Assembly (NCBI RefSeq): GCF_003086295.3
Contig: NC_092054.1
Coordinates: forward strand, 16,317,878 to 16,381,877
Source of the DNA: Arachis hypogaea
Taxonomy: Eukaryota > Streptophyta > Magnoliopsida > Fabales > Fabaceae
Direction of reading: 5' to 3'
DNA: 64,000 nt
In this document: piece by piece, positions 33,612 through 45,055 of the stretch
Layout: the number at the start of each line of letters is the position of its first letter
Position numbering within the stretch: position 1 is the first letter of the stretch
The notes under the pieces: model-generated
Databases searched by the model: none
What the model saw: only the letters and a program-made list of their open reading frames with translations
Told to the model about the DNA's origin: nothing
Translations under genes and position numbers: made by a program

Positions 33612-34775
33612 ATGGGGTCTGGTGGTCATTCTGCCGGGAAGAGGAAGTCAAAAACATTATCATCAAGAAAAGAAGGAGAAGTTTTGAAGAGAGCACCTCA
33701 CACAAAACCACCCTTCACTCTCGGCGAACTCAGAAAAGCAATTCCTCCACATTGCTTTAAACGCTCCGTCGCTCGCTCATTCTCCTACGTCTTCTTCGAC
33801 CTCACCATAGCCTCAATTTTCGCCTATGTCGCCATCAACTACTTCTGGAATCTTCCACACAACCTCTCCTTCTTGGCTTGGCCTTTGTACTGGTTCGCCC
33901 AAGGCGCCGTCATGACCGGCGTCTGGGTCATTGCACACGAGTGCGGCCACCATGCCTTCAGCGACTACCAATGGTTAGATGACCTTGTCGGCTTCATTCT
34001 CCATTCTTTCCTTCTCGTCCCTTACTTTTCCTGGAAGCACAGCCACCGTCGCCACCATTCCAACACCGGATCCGTCGACCGCGACGAGGTGTTCGTCCCA
34101 AAGCGAAGATCCAGCATCCGTTGGTACACAAAGTATCTTAACAATCCCGTAGGAAGAACCATCACACTATCAGTTACTCTCTTTTTCGGGTGGCCTCTGT
34201 ATCTCGCTTTCAATGTTTCCGGAAGGAAGTACGATCGATTCGCCTGCCACTACGATCCGTACGGTCCGATTTACTCCGATCGCGAGAGGTTTCAGATATT
34301 CTTGTCGGACGTCGGTGTCCTGGCCGCGTTCTATGGCATTTACCGACTGGTCTTAGCTCAAGGCCTTGTTTGGACGCTCTGTGTTTATGGAATGCCGTTG
34401 GCGGTGGTTAACGCACTTTTGGTGCTAATTACTTACTTGCAGCACACGCATCCTTCTTTGCCTCACTATGATTCCAATGAATGGGAGTGGTTTAAGGGAG
34501 CTTTGTCAACAATAGATAGAGATTATGGATGGATTTTGAATAAGGTTCTTCATCACATCACTGATACGCATGTTACGCATCACTTGTTCTCTACAATGCC
34601 ACACTATCATGCAATGGAAGCAACCAATGCTATTAAACCAATTTTACGAGAATACTATCAGTTTGATGGCACTCCAATTTACAAGGCCCTATGGAGAGAG
34701 GCCAAAGAGTGCATGTATGTTGAGCCTGATGATGATAGCGACAACAAAGGTGTTCTTTGGTATAATAAGCTTTAA
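33612..34775 (+). CDS. FAD2: Microsomal omega-6 oleate (delta-12) desaturase, FAD2 type
   Basis: Intronless coding region of 387 residues, close to the usual 380-390. The three di-iron histidine boxes are HECGHH (about residue 112), HRRHH (about 148) and HVTHH (about 321). The four membrane spans and the FAD2 wording ([53 protein letters not shown]) are present, and the C terminus YNKL fits the ER-retention signal. It would convert oleate to linoleate on phosphatidylcholine in the ER. It differs from the canonical enzyme as I know it in two places next to each other: one extra Trp in the DRDYG-ILNK motif, and Thr in the third box where most FAD2 have Ala. It is clearly not the main seed FAD2 pair of peanut; a divergent paralogue is likely. 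FAD2-like hydroxylases or acetylenases are less likely because the rest is FAD2-like. Confidence 0.95.
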   Translation: MGSGGHSAGKRKSKTLSSRKEGEVLKRAPHTKPPFTLGELRKAIPPHCFKRSVARSFSYVFFDLTIASIFAYVAINYFWNLPHNLSFLAWPLYWFAQGAVMTGVWVIAHECGHHAFSDYQWLDDLVGFILHSFLLVPYFSWKHSHRRHHSNTGSVDRDEVFVPKRRSSIRWYTKYLNNPVGRTITLSVTLFFGWPLYLAFNVSGRKYDRFACHYDPYGPIYSDRERFQIFLSDVGVLAAFYGIYRLVLAQGLVWTLCVYGMPLAVVNALLVLITYLQHTHPSLPHYDSNEWEWFKGALSTIDRDYGWILNKVLHHITDTHVTHHLFSTMPHYHAMEATNAIKPILREYYQFDGTPIYKALWREAKECMYVEPDDDSDNKGVLWYNKL

Positions 34776-36296
34776 GTGTGAGGAATTTACTTTTTTGTTC
34801 TTGTATCGCTATAGTAGTTGGCTGGCCTCTTCTTAATTCTGAAGAGACATTTTGTAACTTTTTTATTTTTTTATTTTTTTTTCTTATTCAGTGATTATAT
34901 TATTGGTGAACTTTGATTAAAGAAACAAAGTTGGCAGAAGAACAATTTGTTATGACAAATGAAATACTTTTGCAAAGCATTTGCCCATATGTATTTTATA
35001 TGTATTGGATTTAAATTAAATATATTCAAGAGAAATTTTTTGGGACTAATAATTTTTAATATTTTTTATTAGTATAAGTATTAAATTATCTTTAACAAAT
35101 AAATTTTATTAATTTATATGTGTAAATTATATTGATTCATGTGTATAACTTTTGATAAATATAGATGCAGATTATATACTTTTTATATATAAAATTTCTA
35201 CAAATATAAATACAAATTATTATTGACTAAATACTAACATAAAATAATATTTGTTAATCATATATTATTCTTCTATATTCAAATCTATTGTTTTAGATCA
35301 CTTAACAGCAAATATGAAATGCTAATAATACATCTTTTAGAAAATGATAGTTGAACAACTTATTTTTATACATTTTTTTCCTTAAAATATAGAAATTAAA
35401 ACACCGAAAATCTCATAATTGAAATTTGTTCTAGTGTGTATAATACAAATATACAAGAGAAATATCCACCAATTTGCTGAGAGTGTATCTGAATTAGACG
35501 GCCAAAAAGGAGAATGGGAAGAGTGGCTAAAAAGCTGATGAAGTTGAAAAGAGAGTTGAGGTTATGAAAGAAAATTCAATTACCTGGTGGACTCCAAGCA
35601 GATATTCATCGTGATTCATGATTCATAACCCTCTAAAACCCCCCAACATATAGACAAAAGTGTAATAGGTAGTGCCATGCACGACCCAATAAAAATTTCA
35701 CAATTTTCACATTGAAGTTTATCTTAAATTTCAATTATATCATTATTCATATAATAAACATCAATAATTTATCATAATTTTTGCCAACTTATTATGGGTT
35801 TTGAATCTCCACCATGATTGTATTCTACTGTACTATAAAATATGAACTTTAAATATTATTTATTTTTATCTATTTGTTACCCAATTAGCGGAATAAAAGA
35901 GGACTTTTGTGTCCAAATTAAGTGGTTAATGATACAATGGAATATAACCTATCCATCATACAGGAATATATTTTTTGAAAAAATATTATTCGTAACTCAA
36001 ATATTCATAATATTCTATAAAAATATAGTTGTTATTAATTAATTATATATTTAAATTATTTTTTAATTAATAAATAATATAAAAAATACATGTCGTTAAA
36101 AAAATATTAATTTTAAAATAATATTTATTATAAAACATATGCGCGTAGTAAAATTATATTTTTTGTGTTTATAAAAAGTTTGATTATGCTAATGTAAAAT
36201 CATTTGATTATTGTTATGGATTCAGGTGGGGCTCGGTCCTAAACTTGGCCCAAGACGCCTCACAAATCCAATAAACGAGAAAGATAAGACATACTC
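34776..36296. other. FAD2 3' UTR, then AT-rich spacer
   Basis: The 3' UTR probably ends by about 34980. The remainder is unique-looking AT-rich sequence, apart from 36000-36150, which repeats at 44385-44530. No gene seen. Confidence 0.5.
36000..36150. repeat. AT-rich dispersed repeat, also at 44385-44530
   Basis: The two segments share AATTATTTTTTAATTAA, ATACATG and ATAATATTTATTATAAA in the same order and orientation. Probably copies of one decayed element; ends not defined. Confidence 0.6.
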
Positions 36297-36304
36297 ATTC
36301 ACAT

Positions 36305-36904
36305 TAGGACTGGCAATTTATATCTTATTTGCGGGTATCCAACCCAGTTCAACCTGTTCGAATAGGGTAGGCTATCCGACCCGCTGCGGGTAGAGTAGGG
36401 TACGATCTGGATATGCTTACGGGTAGGGTAGGGTACGGGTTTAGGGTGTACCCTATCTTACCCTATCCGCACCTCATATATAACACATATTTTATAAAAA
36501 TTAGGTATATAGTGAAGAAAGTGAAAGTTGAACCCACAACCTTTTTTACGTAATGACTTACAATAAATGAATAACCACTAAAATTAGTTAGTTAATTTTT
36601 TTTTTTTTACCAAAGATATGAGATTCGAACTCGCAACCTCTTAATTGAGTATGGGGAGACTATGCCATTTGAGTTATTACTCATTGGCAATTAGTTAGTT
36701 AATTTAGTAATTTAGAGTATTAGTTTTTTATTTTTTATGTTATTAATATGTATAAAATTTGAAATGATTGAATTTTATATTTACTTTGAAAAAATTTAAT
36801 ATTTCTGTAGGTAGGATAAGGTAGAGTAGGATTTAGAATTTTAAAGTGCGAATAAGATTAGGGTTAAGGTAAGGTCTATCCTACCTTACTCATTACCAGC
36901 CCTA
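36305..36904. mobile_element. Non-autonomous hAT-like element, 600 bp
   Basis: It starts TAGGACTGGCAA and ends TTACCAGCCCTA, inverted ends of about 12 bases with few mismatches. The flanks ATTCACAT (36297-36304) and ATCCACAC (36905-36912) match at 6 of 8 positions, the duplication size of hAT elements. GGGTAGGGTA-type words repeat near both ends in opposite orientation. It contains a nested SINE and no coding region. Confidence 0.8.
36599..36688 (-). mobile_element. tRNA-derived SINE nested in the hAT-like element
   Basis: On the minus strand, ACTCAAATGGCATAG (36676-36662) resembles the Pol III A box, and GAGTTCGAATC (36632-36622) fits the B box; a poly(A) tail follows as T-run at the left. 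It is flanked by a 17-bp exact duplication AATTAGTTAGTTAATTT at 36582-36598 and 36689-36705. The body is only about 90 bp, so it is a short or truncated SINE. It is not a functional tRNA gene, as no cloverleaf forms. Confidence 0.85.
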
Positions 36905-36949
36905 ATCCACACTCCACAGCTACATTTTAAATTTAAACCTAGATCTCTT

Positions 36950-37095
36950 TGAAACCGAGACTTGAAGCTAGTGACAGAATCTCCTATCTCACAAGGAGTT
37001 GCACAGGGATTCGAATTCTGACTAAGCTTAGGAGGTTATAAAATTCATAATATTAGTGATTGTACGTGTGTATAGATGTGTAGTGTAAAAGACTG

Positions 37096-37150
<55 letters not shown>
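36950..37150 (+). mobile_element. Second SINE-like insertion with a 55-base A tail
   Basis: The body contains GGATTCGAATTC near 37008, a good Pol III B box, then a GTGTGTATAGATGTGTAGTG tail and a pure run of 55 A (37096-37150). The left flank ACCTAGATCTCT (about 36937-36948) recurs after the tail as ACCTTAGATCTCC, an imperfect duplication. No clear A box is visible. Pure long A tails decay fast, so the copy is young, or the tail has expanded secondarily. Confidence 0.65.
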
Positions 37151-37154
<4 letters not shown>

Positions 37155-38221
37155 AGATCTCCCTAGAGACATGATCCTCCAAACCATCACATAGGGAATT
37201 AGGCGCTATTATATTACAAAGGAGACTAGCTCACTTTTTTGAGACTTGGTAACATTTCAACTAATAAACTCGTTATGTTCCGGTCATAATTGGCTATTAA
37301 TTAAAATATTATGGTGATTTTTAACTTATAAGTTATAACCACTCTTAATTTAATATATCCATAATATTAACGATATATAAGTAAGAATCTGTGAGTTATT
37401 TTTTATTTTTATTCTTTATATATATACATTATACCAAAGAAAAATAGACTTCGCATTAAGTAGATGAATAAAAAAATTTTAATAAAAATTTCGAATTCAA
37501 TTAATACAAATTAATATACATAAGTACATATACAATATTCAAAAACTTCAATAGATCATAAATACACAAAAATCTGTCTTTCAAATTATAGATATACACA
37601 GTGATTTTATATGCAATGAGAAGAGACCACCAAGATTAAATTAGCCACTTTGAAGGAGTAGAACTCACCAGATCAATTTGGTTTGTAATACTTTTACTAT
37701 CAGAATGTCACGTTTCCGGCTGTACTACTTTAATAACGAGGATATTATTACGACGACTTCTATATACTTAATAATAAGAGTTATTTATACAAATACTTAC
37801 AAACATTACAATCACGACTCCTATCCCTCTTTACAAAAATATAATGATAAAAGCGAGAAAAAATAATAATTAAGTTAATACAACAATATCGTTAAAGCAA
37901 AAACGCAATAAACTCTTCCTAATCTTCTTCGTCTGTTTCTTGAAAAGATAAGGTTGTAGGGGGTGAGAACCTAATCACATTGTCTCACCGGAGGAGTTCC
38001 GGAATTGTCAAAAGAAGATACATATAAAAAAAAGTTGTTTTCAATAGCAGTGATGATCGTTCGTCTTATTAACCTTTTTGAAAATCAACAGTTAATTATC
38101 TAAAATCCACAGTTAATTATCTAAAATCCAAAACTCATATTTTTCTTATAAAAATCTTAAAAGTTACCTAGACTGTATGAATGACCAATCTTAAAAGTCT
38201 ATTTTTCTGTATTTGCATAAC
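37151..38221. other. Spacer without a gene
   Basis: Mostly AT-rich. A 22-bp tandem duplication CAGTTAATTATCTAAAATCC occurs at 38089-38135. No coding region supported. Confidence 0.5.
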
Positions 38222-38739
38222 AGCAGATAGAAGCAAATATGCAACATGCTGGGAATATAGCTGTGCACCGGTTTGATAGACGAAATGAGGTATTTGAGGT
38301 GCACGAAATGACTAGCAGAAAGGTGTTGGTAGTTGATATTGCGCGACAGACGTGTGACTGTGGGCACTTTCAGGTAGAACAACTACCATGTCGCCATGTT
38401 ATTGCTTGCTGTGCTAACCAGCGTCTCGATTGGCAGTTGTATGTGCATGATGTGTACAAGATTACAGAGGTTCGTAAGATCTATAGGTTTGATTTCACAC
38501 CATTAGGCAATCCAGAGACATGGCCGACTTATCAGGAACCTACATTATTGCTCACTAATCCCACCTTGAGACGAAGGTCTAAAGGTCATCCCAAATTGAC
38601 CCGATACCTTAATGAAATGGACTCACGCAACATGCGTGGTTCTCGGATATGCCGTCTCTGTGGTGCTCAAGGTCATAGTCGGAGTCGATGTCCTCAGCGT
38701 GCAGGAGCGAGCGGTGTTGGTGACAATGGTGGTCCCTAG
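38222..38739 (+). pseudogene. mudrA-type transposase C-terminal exon with SWIM finger and zinc knuckle
   Basis: After an acceptor AACAG at 38221, an open frame of about 170 residues runs to a stop. It contains a SWIM zinc finger, CDCGHFQVEQLPCRH (C-x-C ... C-x-H, about 38355-38400), and a C-terminal knuckle CRLCGAQGHSRSRC near 38660-38700, the end of MULE transposases. The frame is intact, but the upstream transposase core is missing, so this is a broken gene. The mobile-domain gene on the other strand ends about 130 bases downstream, tail to tail. Confidence 0.85.
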
Positions 38740-38869
38740 ATCTTTGTTGGTCTTTGTGTTTGCCAATTAATTTTTCTGATGTTCGTCGTGTTTATATTTT
38801 TAAATTTGGGTTTATCCATTGATGTTTTTGATGTTTTCAATGTTAGGTTAATATTATCATCACTCGGTT

Positions 38870-39977
38870 TGTAGGGTGCCATTCGACACACTCGAACGAC
38901 AATAACAGAGCAACGATGTCACACACCTCAAGGTGTCCATGTAACTTGTAGGGTATGATCAATCCTTCGTACGGCCGCCACTCAAATTGCCACATATTAT
39001 TAGAAAATTAGAACCATAATATTAATGTTTGGATACGGGAATGACACGAACACTAAATATTTAACTCGTCCATGTAGTCTACTTCCTGCCTAAAAGTCGC
39101 TGTAGTCTTCGATAACACGCTGTGATCCGTTCGGAATGACTCCACTTGAAATATGGTTCATTGAAAAAATTAAAAACGGTTACCGTCAAACAAATATGCT
39201 GATTCAATATAATGCAGGACTAAAATAAGAACTATTACCTCATGGCAACTGGTATATCTCTGCCGGTGGAAGGGACTGTCTCGATATGGGCGCAATACAC
39301 GGCAGTCGCTCCCATGTCCAAACAAACAACAAATTAAGAGGGCCATCCATCTCCTTAGTATCATACCGTGATGCACGGTATAGTGCCCTGTAAAGATGTG
39401 CGAGACATGCTGACCCCCAACTATAAGTATGGATCCGCTCGAAATCGCGAAGCAACAGTAAATATTTTGCGTGGGCATATGCGGTCGACTTATCCGTGAA
39501 TAGGGTCGAACCCAACAAACAAAAAATCTGGCATCTGACATATCTCTTAATAGACTCCTCAGTGTCCAATGGCTCTGCGTCTCTGATACGCCGAACCTAA
39601 CCCAACTTTATATAAGATTTCGAAGAACTATTGACAACTGGTTCGCGACCGAATATTGCGATGCTCTAGCTCTATAGGAAGTCGTTACTACTATCTGTCC
39701 AGCCGTTCACAGGCTCTCCATCAATGGGTAGGCAAAATATATGAGCGATATCTTCCAGTGTCACAGTAACCTCACCTACTGGCAATACAAAGATATGAGT
39801 TTCTAGCCTCCACCTTTCCACCAGAGCAGCTAATAAGGAGTAAAATCCTCTTATCACCCCAATCCTAGAAACGTGGTAGAATCTCGTGGAGCGTAAGTAG
39901 TTTTCGACCATCGAATTCCACATCTGCGGCAGATCCAATTTAGGAACCATCAAATTCTTGTTAGGCTGGTTCAACAA
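38870..39977 (-). pseudogene. Plant-mobile-domain gene remnant, convergent with mudrA fragment
   Basis: On the minus strand, exon-like segments: 39977-39672 (FYHVSRIGVIRGFYSLLAAL, LVERWRLETHIFVLPVGEV, VTLEDIAHIFCLPIDG), about 39569-39240 (SIKRYVRCQIFCLLGSTLF, YSWGSACLAHLYRALYR), and a shorter block to about 38875 (ECVEWHP). This is the usual order of motifs in the plant mobile domain. Stops and frame changes break the second block. Together with the mudrA fragment it appears to be the centre of a Mutator-like element whose ends I cannot find. A TATA-like box for it may lie at 40843 on the minus strand. Confidence 0.75.
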
Positions 39978-39979
39978 AA

Positions 39980-41305
39980 ATATATTTATTAGTTTAAATA
40001 AATAATAATTATTACAAATAAATAATTATTTATAATACTAATTGACATCAATATAAATATTTTTATTTCTAATCATAATTAAAAAACATTTAATTCTTTA
40101 AATATTATAAATAAATATTTAATAGTCAATTTTGAAATATAAATATAAATAATTTTAATTTTTGAAATTAAATAAAATATTTAATAATATTTATTTATTA
40201 AAATATTTATTTTTGCAATATTTAATAATAACATATTTTATAAATATTCACATATTTATTATAATATTTATTTATTAAAATATTTAATAGATATTTGCAT
40301 ATTTATTTTCAAAAAATAAAAATATTTATTTAGTTATTAATATTTAAATTATTTATTAAAATATACAGAAAAATAATTCCATTATAACAAAAAAATTCAA
40401 CAAAATTATATATTCACATTTATATAAAATAAAATATAATTATATTAGACAAATAAAAATTTTATTCAAAAATATTCATAAAATATCAAAAAAATAATAC
40501 TAAAATAACAATACTATATTTTTATATACTAACAATAACAAAAATTAAAAAATTTAAATACATAAGAAAATAAAATTATCAACTTACATAAATTGAATGA
40601 TTCAAATAATTGATAATATATTTTTCGGTGTCGTATAATTACTTATCATTTTTAAAAATCACTAGAAACTAATAATTTATATAATTTTTTTTCTTTCAAT
40701 ATACTACTCACACTACTATTACTAACACTGCTAACACTAACACCCTGTTCTTTCTGGGTGCATATACTATTAACATACTCCTTTCATTTTCTTTTGCTAA
40801 GAAGCCACACTATTGATGCATGAATGGGTCACAAAGAAGGTCAATTTATAGAGCTTCATTGCTTTGTCGCTGGTTATCGGGGTGGGAGCTGTCCCCTGCA
40901 TACAGACTACCGGCAACACATCTCCATGTTGTTGTAGGCTCCTCGAAAACGTGCGAAAACCTGCAACGCTTCACGGATTTCAGGGCAATATGCCCCCCGC
41001 GTGTTGGTAGTGCGCCCTGCCACCTGTCTGCGACCGTTAGATCATCACGCTCCTCGCGTGTTGCCGGAGAACTACCACGCTGCTGACGCTCTCCCTGCCA
41101 CCATGCCCTGCCCTTACGTGTTGAACCTGACACCCACAAAGCGGCAAAACATCTTCCTCCCCAATGGTAAGCAAAAACACCAATGTAAATTTCATATGAA
41201 AAATAATATCTAACTCATGGCTCTTACTTATTTTTTATTTTGGTGATTGTTGAAAAAAAAAAATTTTTGGTAGAACCAATTATAGAAATAATAGTAAAAA
41301 TCTTA
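39980..41305. other. AT-rich sequence, then GC-richer block; possible promoter side of the mobile-domain remnant
   Basis: 40000-40680 is extremely AT-rich without features. 40780-41150 is GC-richer and has a minus-strand TATA-like CTATAAAT near 40843-40850, in the place expected for the promoter of the mobile-domain gene. The open frames in this block on both strands show no family motif. Confidence 0.4.
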
Positions 41306-41307
41306 AG

Positions 41308-43242
41308 GATTAAGTACGACTTTGATCCTTAAAATAGGGGTTGAAAATTTTTTTGTCCCCAACTTTTTTTTACTTATAAAATCGTCCTTAAAGTTTAACT
41401 TAGTTTTAAAATCGTTCTTTTTACCAAATTTTTTATTTTTATTACTAAATTATCTCTAAATAAAAAATATAAAAAAAAGAAAAAAGAAAATGGGAAAAGG
41501 GAGAAATGGGGAAGGGAATCACGTTTATAGGGTGAGGGGTTGTTTCCAAAGAAAAAGAGGTGAGGGAAAAGGGGAAATTGGGGAAGGGAATCGCCACCGC
41601 CGCCGTTGCTTTCTCATCGCTGCTCCTCATCGCCAAATCTCGCCGTTTCCTTTCTTCCTCAGCACACACTCACACTAATGATAAGAGATGAGAGAGCAGA
41701 GGGGGAGAGGAAGAGAAGAGAGGAATGGAGACGTTGAGCTGAGGGAGACCGCATCCAGCTCGCCACGCCCTACTGTCATCGGTCGCCATCGAGCCATGTC
41801 CCGTCGTCGCCGCTGGAGTGAGGTCACGTCGACGCCAGCAGCTCCGTGAGGTTGGATGGTCGTCGATCAAGGACGAACCCAGTAGCAACAATGAGGGGAC
41901 ACTTGCCCCCACGGTGTTTTTATTTATTTAAAATATATATATATATATATATATAATATGTGTCTCCACTTTAATTTTAAATGACTCCACTACAAATAAA
42001 TTAAACTCAATTAGCTAAAGTTCTAAATTTAATTTTTTATTTCTCTATCATTTTGCCTATTATTTAACTTAATCAAATATAATTCTTATGCTGTCACTTC
42101 TTTATTCCCTTGAACCCTCTTCTTATTTTTATATTTTTAACTTTTTTTCTATTTCTTGTCTAGTGGTCATCTTCTCTTCATCAAAAAATAAATTTTAAAT
42201 TCTCTATTTTTTTTATATAACTCTCAATGACTCTATATATCTTCCGATTTCATTGTTTCTCTTTTTGATATTTTCAATTGCAAATTTTAATTCAAACAAT
42301 TATAGTTTAGGTATTAATTTAATGTTTTATTTTCTTTGTGACTTTATATATTTTATTTTATTCTCGATTTATTCATCTTTATTACTTATTTTTTATTTTT
42401 TGTTCTATTATATGTACCTATGTTGCATATAAAATTTTAAAATGAATTGATTAATTTACTAATTTAAAATATATTTTTTATTTTTAGAAATAGTAATAAA
42501 AAAATATTTTAATTACAATACATAATTAGACAGATACATAAAATCTTCCATCTAACATTATATTAAAATTAAATTAAAAAATATATAACAAATTTAATTA
42601 TTTTAAAAAGAAAGAAAGAAAAAAATTATAAATTATGTTTCTATTATTTTATATAAATATATTTTTTATATACAGATTTAATTTTTTTAGTATTTATATA
42701 TAATTCTAATTTCAAGTTATAAATACTAGTGTATTATTAGGCGCTAATGTGCCAATTAATTCAATCTTTTATTATTAAATGTGTATAAAAAAATTAGTTA
42801 GAATAATAGGTTATCTATAATTTAATTAAAATATTTTAAGTTTAAGTTTTAAAAATAAAAAATATTTTTTTATAAATTATATATAATGAATAGTATTTTA
42901 AGAATAAAAGTGTTCACTAACTCTTTTTAATTTTTATATCTCCATATAATTAATAATATTTAACAATATTTATTTTAGTATATATATTTTTGCCCTATTC
43001 CTAAAATTATTCTTCTAGTTGTTGTTGTTCATTATTGTTGATTCTATTTCTATTTTCTGCTTCTGCTTTTGTTTATGCCATTGCGCTTCTGGTTAATTTT
43101 GGGGAAGAAGGATGAAGAGTATTTTCATGTGAAGGACGATTTTTAAACTAAGTTAAATATTAGGGACAATTTTATAAGGAAAAAAGATTAGGAAGAAAAA
43201 AATTTTCAACCCCTACTTTAGAAATCAAAATCGTATTTAACC
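41308..43242. mobile_element. ~1.9-kb element with ~110-bp terminal inverted repeats
   Basis: The left end (41308-41417) and right end (43129-43242) are reverse complements with scattered differences (AGGGGTTGAAAATTTTTTT pairs with AAAAAAATTTTCAACCCCTA; TTTAACTTAGTTTTAAAATCG pairs with CGATTTTTAAACTAAGTTAA). The interior has a GC-rich block (41575-41870) with short open frames on both strands and a long AT-rich rest. An (AT)n tract lies at 41933-41956. No transposase is visible. The type is consistent with a non-autonomous Mutator-like element, but no target duplication was identified. Confidence 0.7.
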
Positions 43243-44891
43243 AAAATCAAAATAATAATTAGAAGTAAATAAAGTGCCGCATAAAAAGAAATGTTTCAAC
43301 AAATAAAATAAATTTCATTTTTTACTAAAACATCATGTAGATAAAATATGATATGAAATGAAAAAAAAAATATAAATTTCTTTTAAATTATATAAATGTG
43401 TAAATATAATAGGAAAAGTCTAAAGGACCAGCAACGTTATTAAATTCTGGTCATCATGTAATTAGCAAAAAAAAATGAGTAATTCTACATTATTGGATGA
43501 AATCTCACACTATTAAAAACATCATTAATAATTAGTTGATGACTTTAAATCATAAAGGTTACTGATTTCCTAATACTCTTTAATATAATATTTATTTTAT
43601 TATTTAAAAAAATTTGGAAAAAGGCACTGAGGAGAAAGTGCAACGGCCTGAACAGCAAACAACTGAACATGAAATCACGTCCATTTACAAATGAAGTCAA
43701 AGTCAGAGCCACAGTCGTGCGCTTCGTTTTGATTGGTTGGTTATTGCACGTCGCCACGTGGTATGTGATTAGGTCTCTGAAACAATTGGATGTGGTGTGG
43801 TCCATGGTGGACCCCATATCTGCCGGCACCAATCTCGTGTGGTTGTGTGTTTGATCTCAGAAAAGATCACACGGTTGGCATTGCCATAATTATGATAAAA
43901 GACTTGTCAGCAAGTACATAGGAATATCCTCCCCCTGTCTACAACCCTTCATCCTTCTCTTTCCCCTGTTGTTCTTACCCACTGTTTGAATGCGAAAAAA
44001 CAAATAGATGAACAAAAAAAATATTGCTTGTGTTTGAACAAATAGAAAATGAAATGAAAAGAAAAGAAATAAAAGCAGTAAATGACAATAAAATAAGGTG
44101 AAAATTCATATTCTTCATGTAAAGTTCATAATTAAGAGTTATCATATCATAATTTAATTAAATTTATCAAATTATTCAATTATTTTTAATTATTAATTTT
44201 ATATAAAAATAATTATACTTAAGTTTTCATCATAAAATAAATCCGAGATTTTATATCTATTGTTATTATTAAAATTATAAAATTTATATTGCAGTTAGTT
44301 ATCTTTAAATAAACATATAGTAGGTGTTAGTTTTTTATTATAAATTTATAATAGAAAAATACTATCTATATATTAAATATTCCTAATATTTATACAAAAA
44401 TATGATTATTATTAATTAATTGTGTATTTAAATTATTTTTTAATTAACAAATATAAAGAATACATGCTTAGTTATTAAAAAAATTAATGTCAAAATAATA
44501 TTTATTATAAAGAATGTACACACAACGAATAATATTTCGTAGGATGGTTGTTGTTTATTAAAACTAACATTTTTTTTACAATTTTCTTAACACATTCATT
44601 ATATTACTCTTTTTCTTTTATAAATGGGATATAATTGTAAATTTAATATATTTTATCCAAATTTCTTAAGCTTATATAGTTTTATATAATTGTAAACAAA
44701 ATTTTTTTTTAGCGACTCAATCAAAAGGCGGCGTTTTAATAAAATGTCTTTACAGCCTTAGCGCGCGTTAGTAATATACTTTTTATATTAATTTTTAAAT
44801 TTAATTATTTAACTGTTACCAACGATCTTCAAGTTGTAAAAAAAATTAACGGCATGGAATCATATCATATCTGTAGAAAAATTTTATCAAA
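43243..44891. other. Spacer with a promoter-like block and a MITE
   Basis: 43416-43576 is MITE copy B (separate entry). 43620-43990 is balanced in base composition, has GCCACGTGG at 43753 and CT-rich sequence near 43930-43975, as in a promoter with leader, but no coding region follows. 44000-44890 is AT-rich and includes the dispersed repeat 44385-44530. Confidence 0.4.
43416..43576. mobile_element. ~160-bp MITE, copy B
   Basis: Same family as 5990-6150: it starts AAGTCTAAAGGACCAGCAA, ends with a matching inverted TACTGATTTCCTAATACT, and shares the internal CACACTATTAAAAACATCATT with copy A (CACACCGTTAGAAACACTATT). Length is the same within a few bases. No coding capacity. Confidence 0.7.
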
Positions 44892-45055
44892 AAGTTTAGA
44901 AAATCAGCACTTTTATTAAAATATAACAAGCGTTTAACTAATAAAAAAAAAGTGAATAATTTTATACTATTAGATAAAATTTCATACTATTAAAAATATC
45001 AATAATGACTAATTAATAACTACAAATTATAAAACTTGTTGAGTCTAACATTTCT
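44892..45055. mobile_element. ~160-bp MITE, copy C
   Basis: It starts AAGTTTAGAAAATCAGCAC, contains CATACTATTAAAAATATCAA, and ends TTGAGTCTAACATTTCTC, in the order seen in copies A and B. It is the most diverged copy. Confidence 0.6.

Noticed and set aside
34022..34411. Frames on both strands inside FAD2
   Set aside because: Fully inside the desaturase coding region and in other frames; no independent support.
36622..36688. tRNA-like sequence with A and B boxes
   Set aside because: Flanked by a 17-bp target duplication and a poly(A) tail and lacking a cloverleaf, so it is a SINE and not a tRNA gene.
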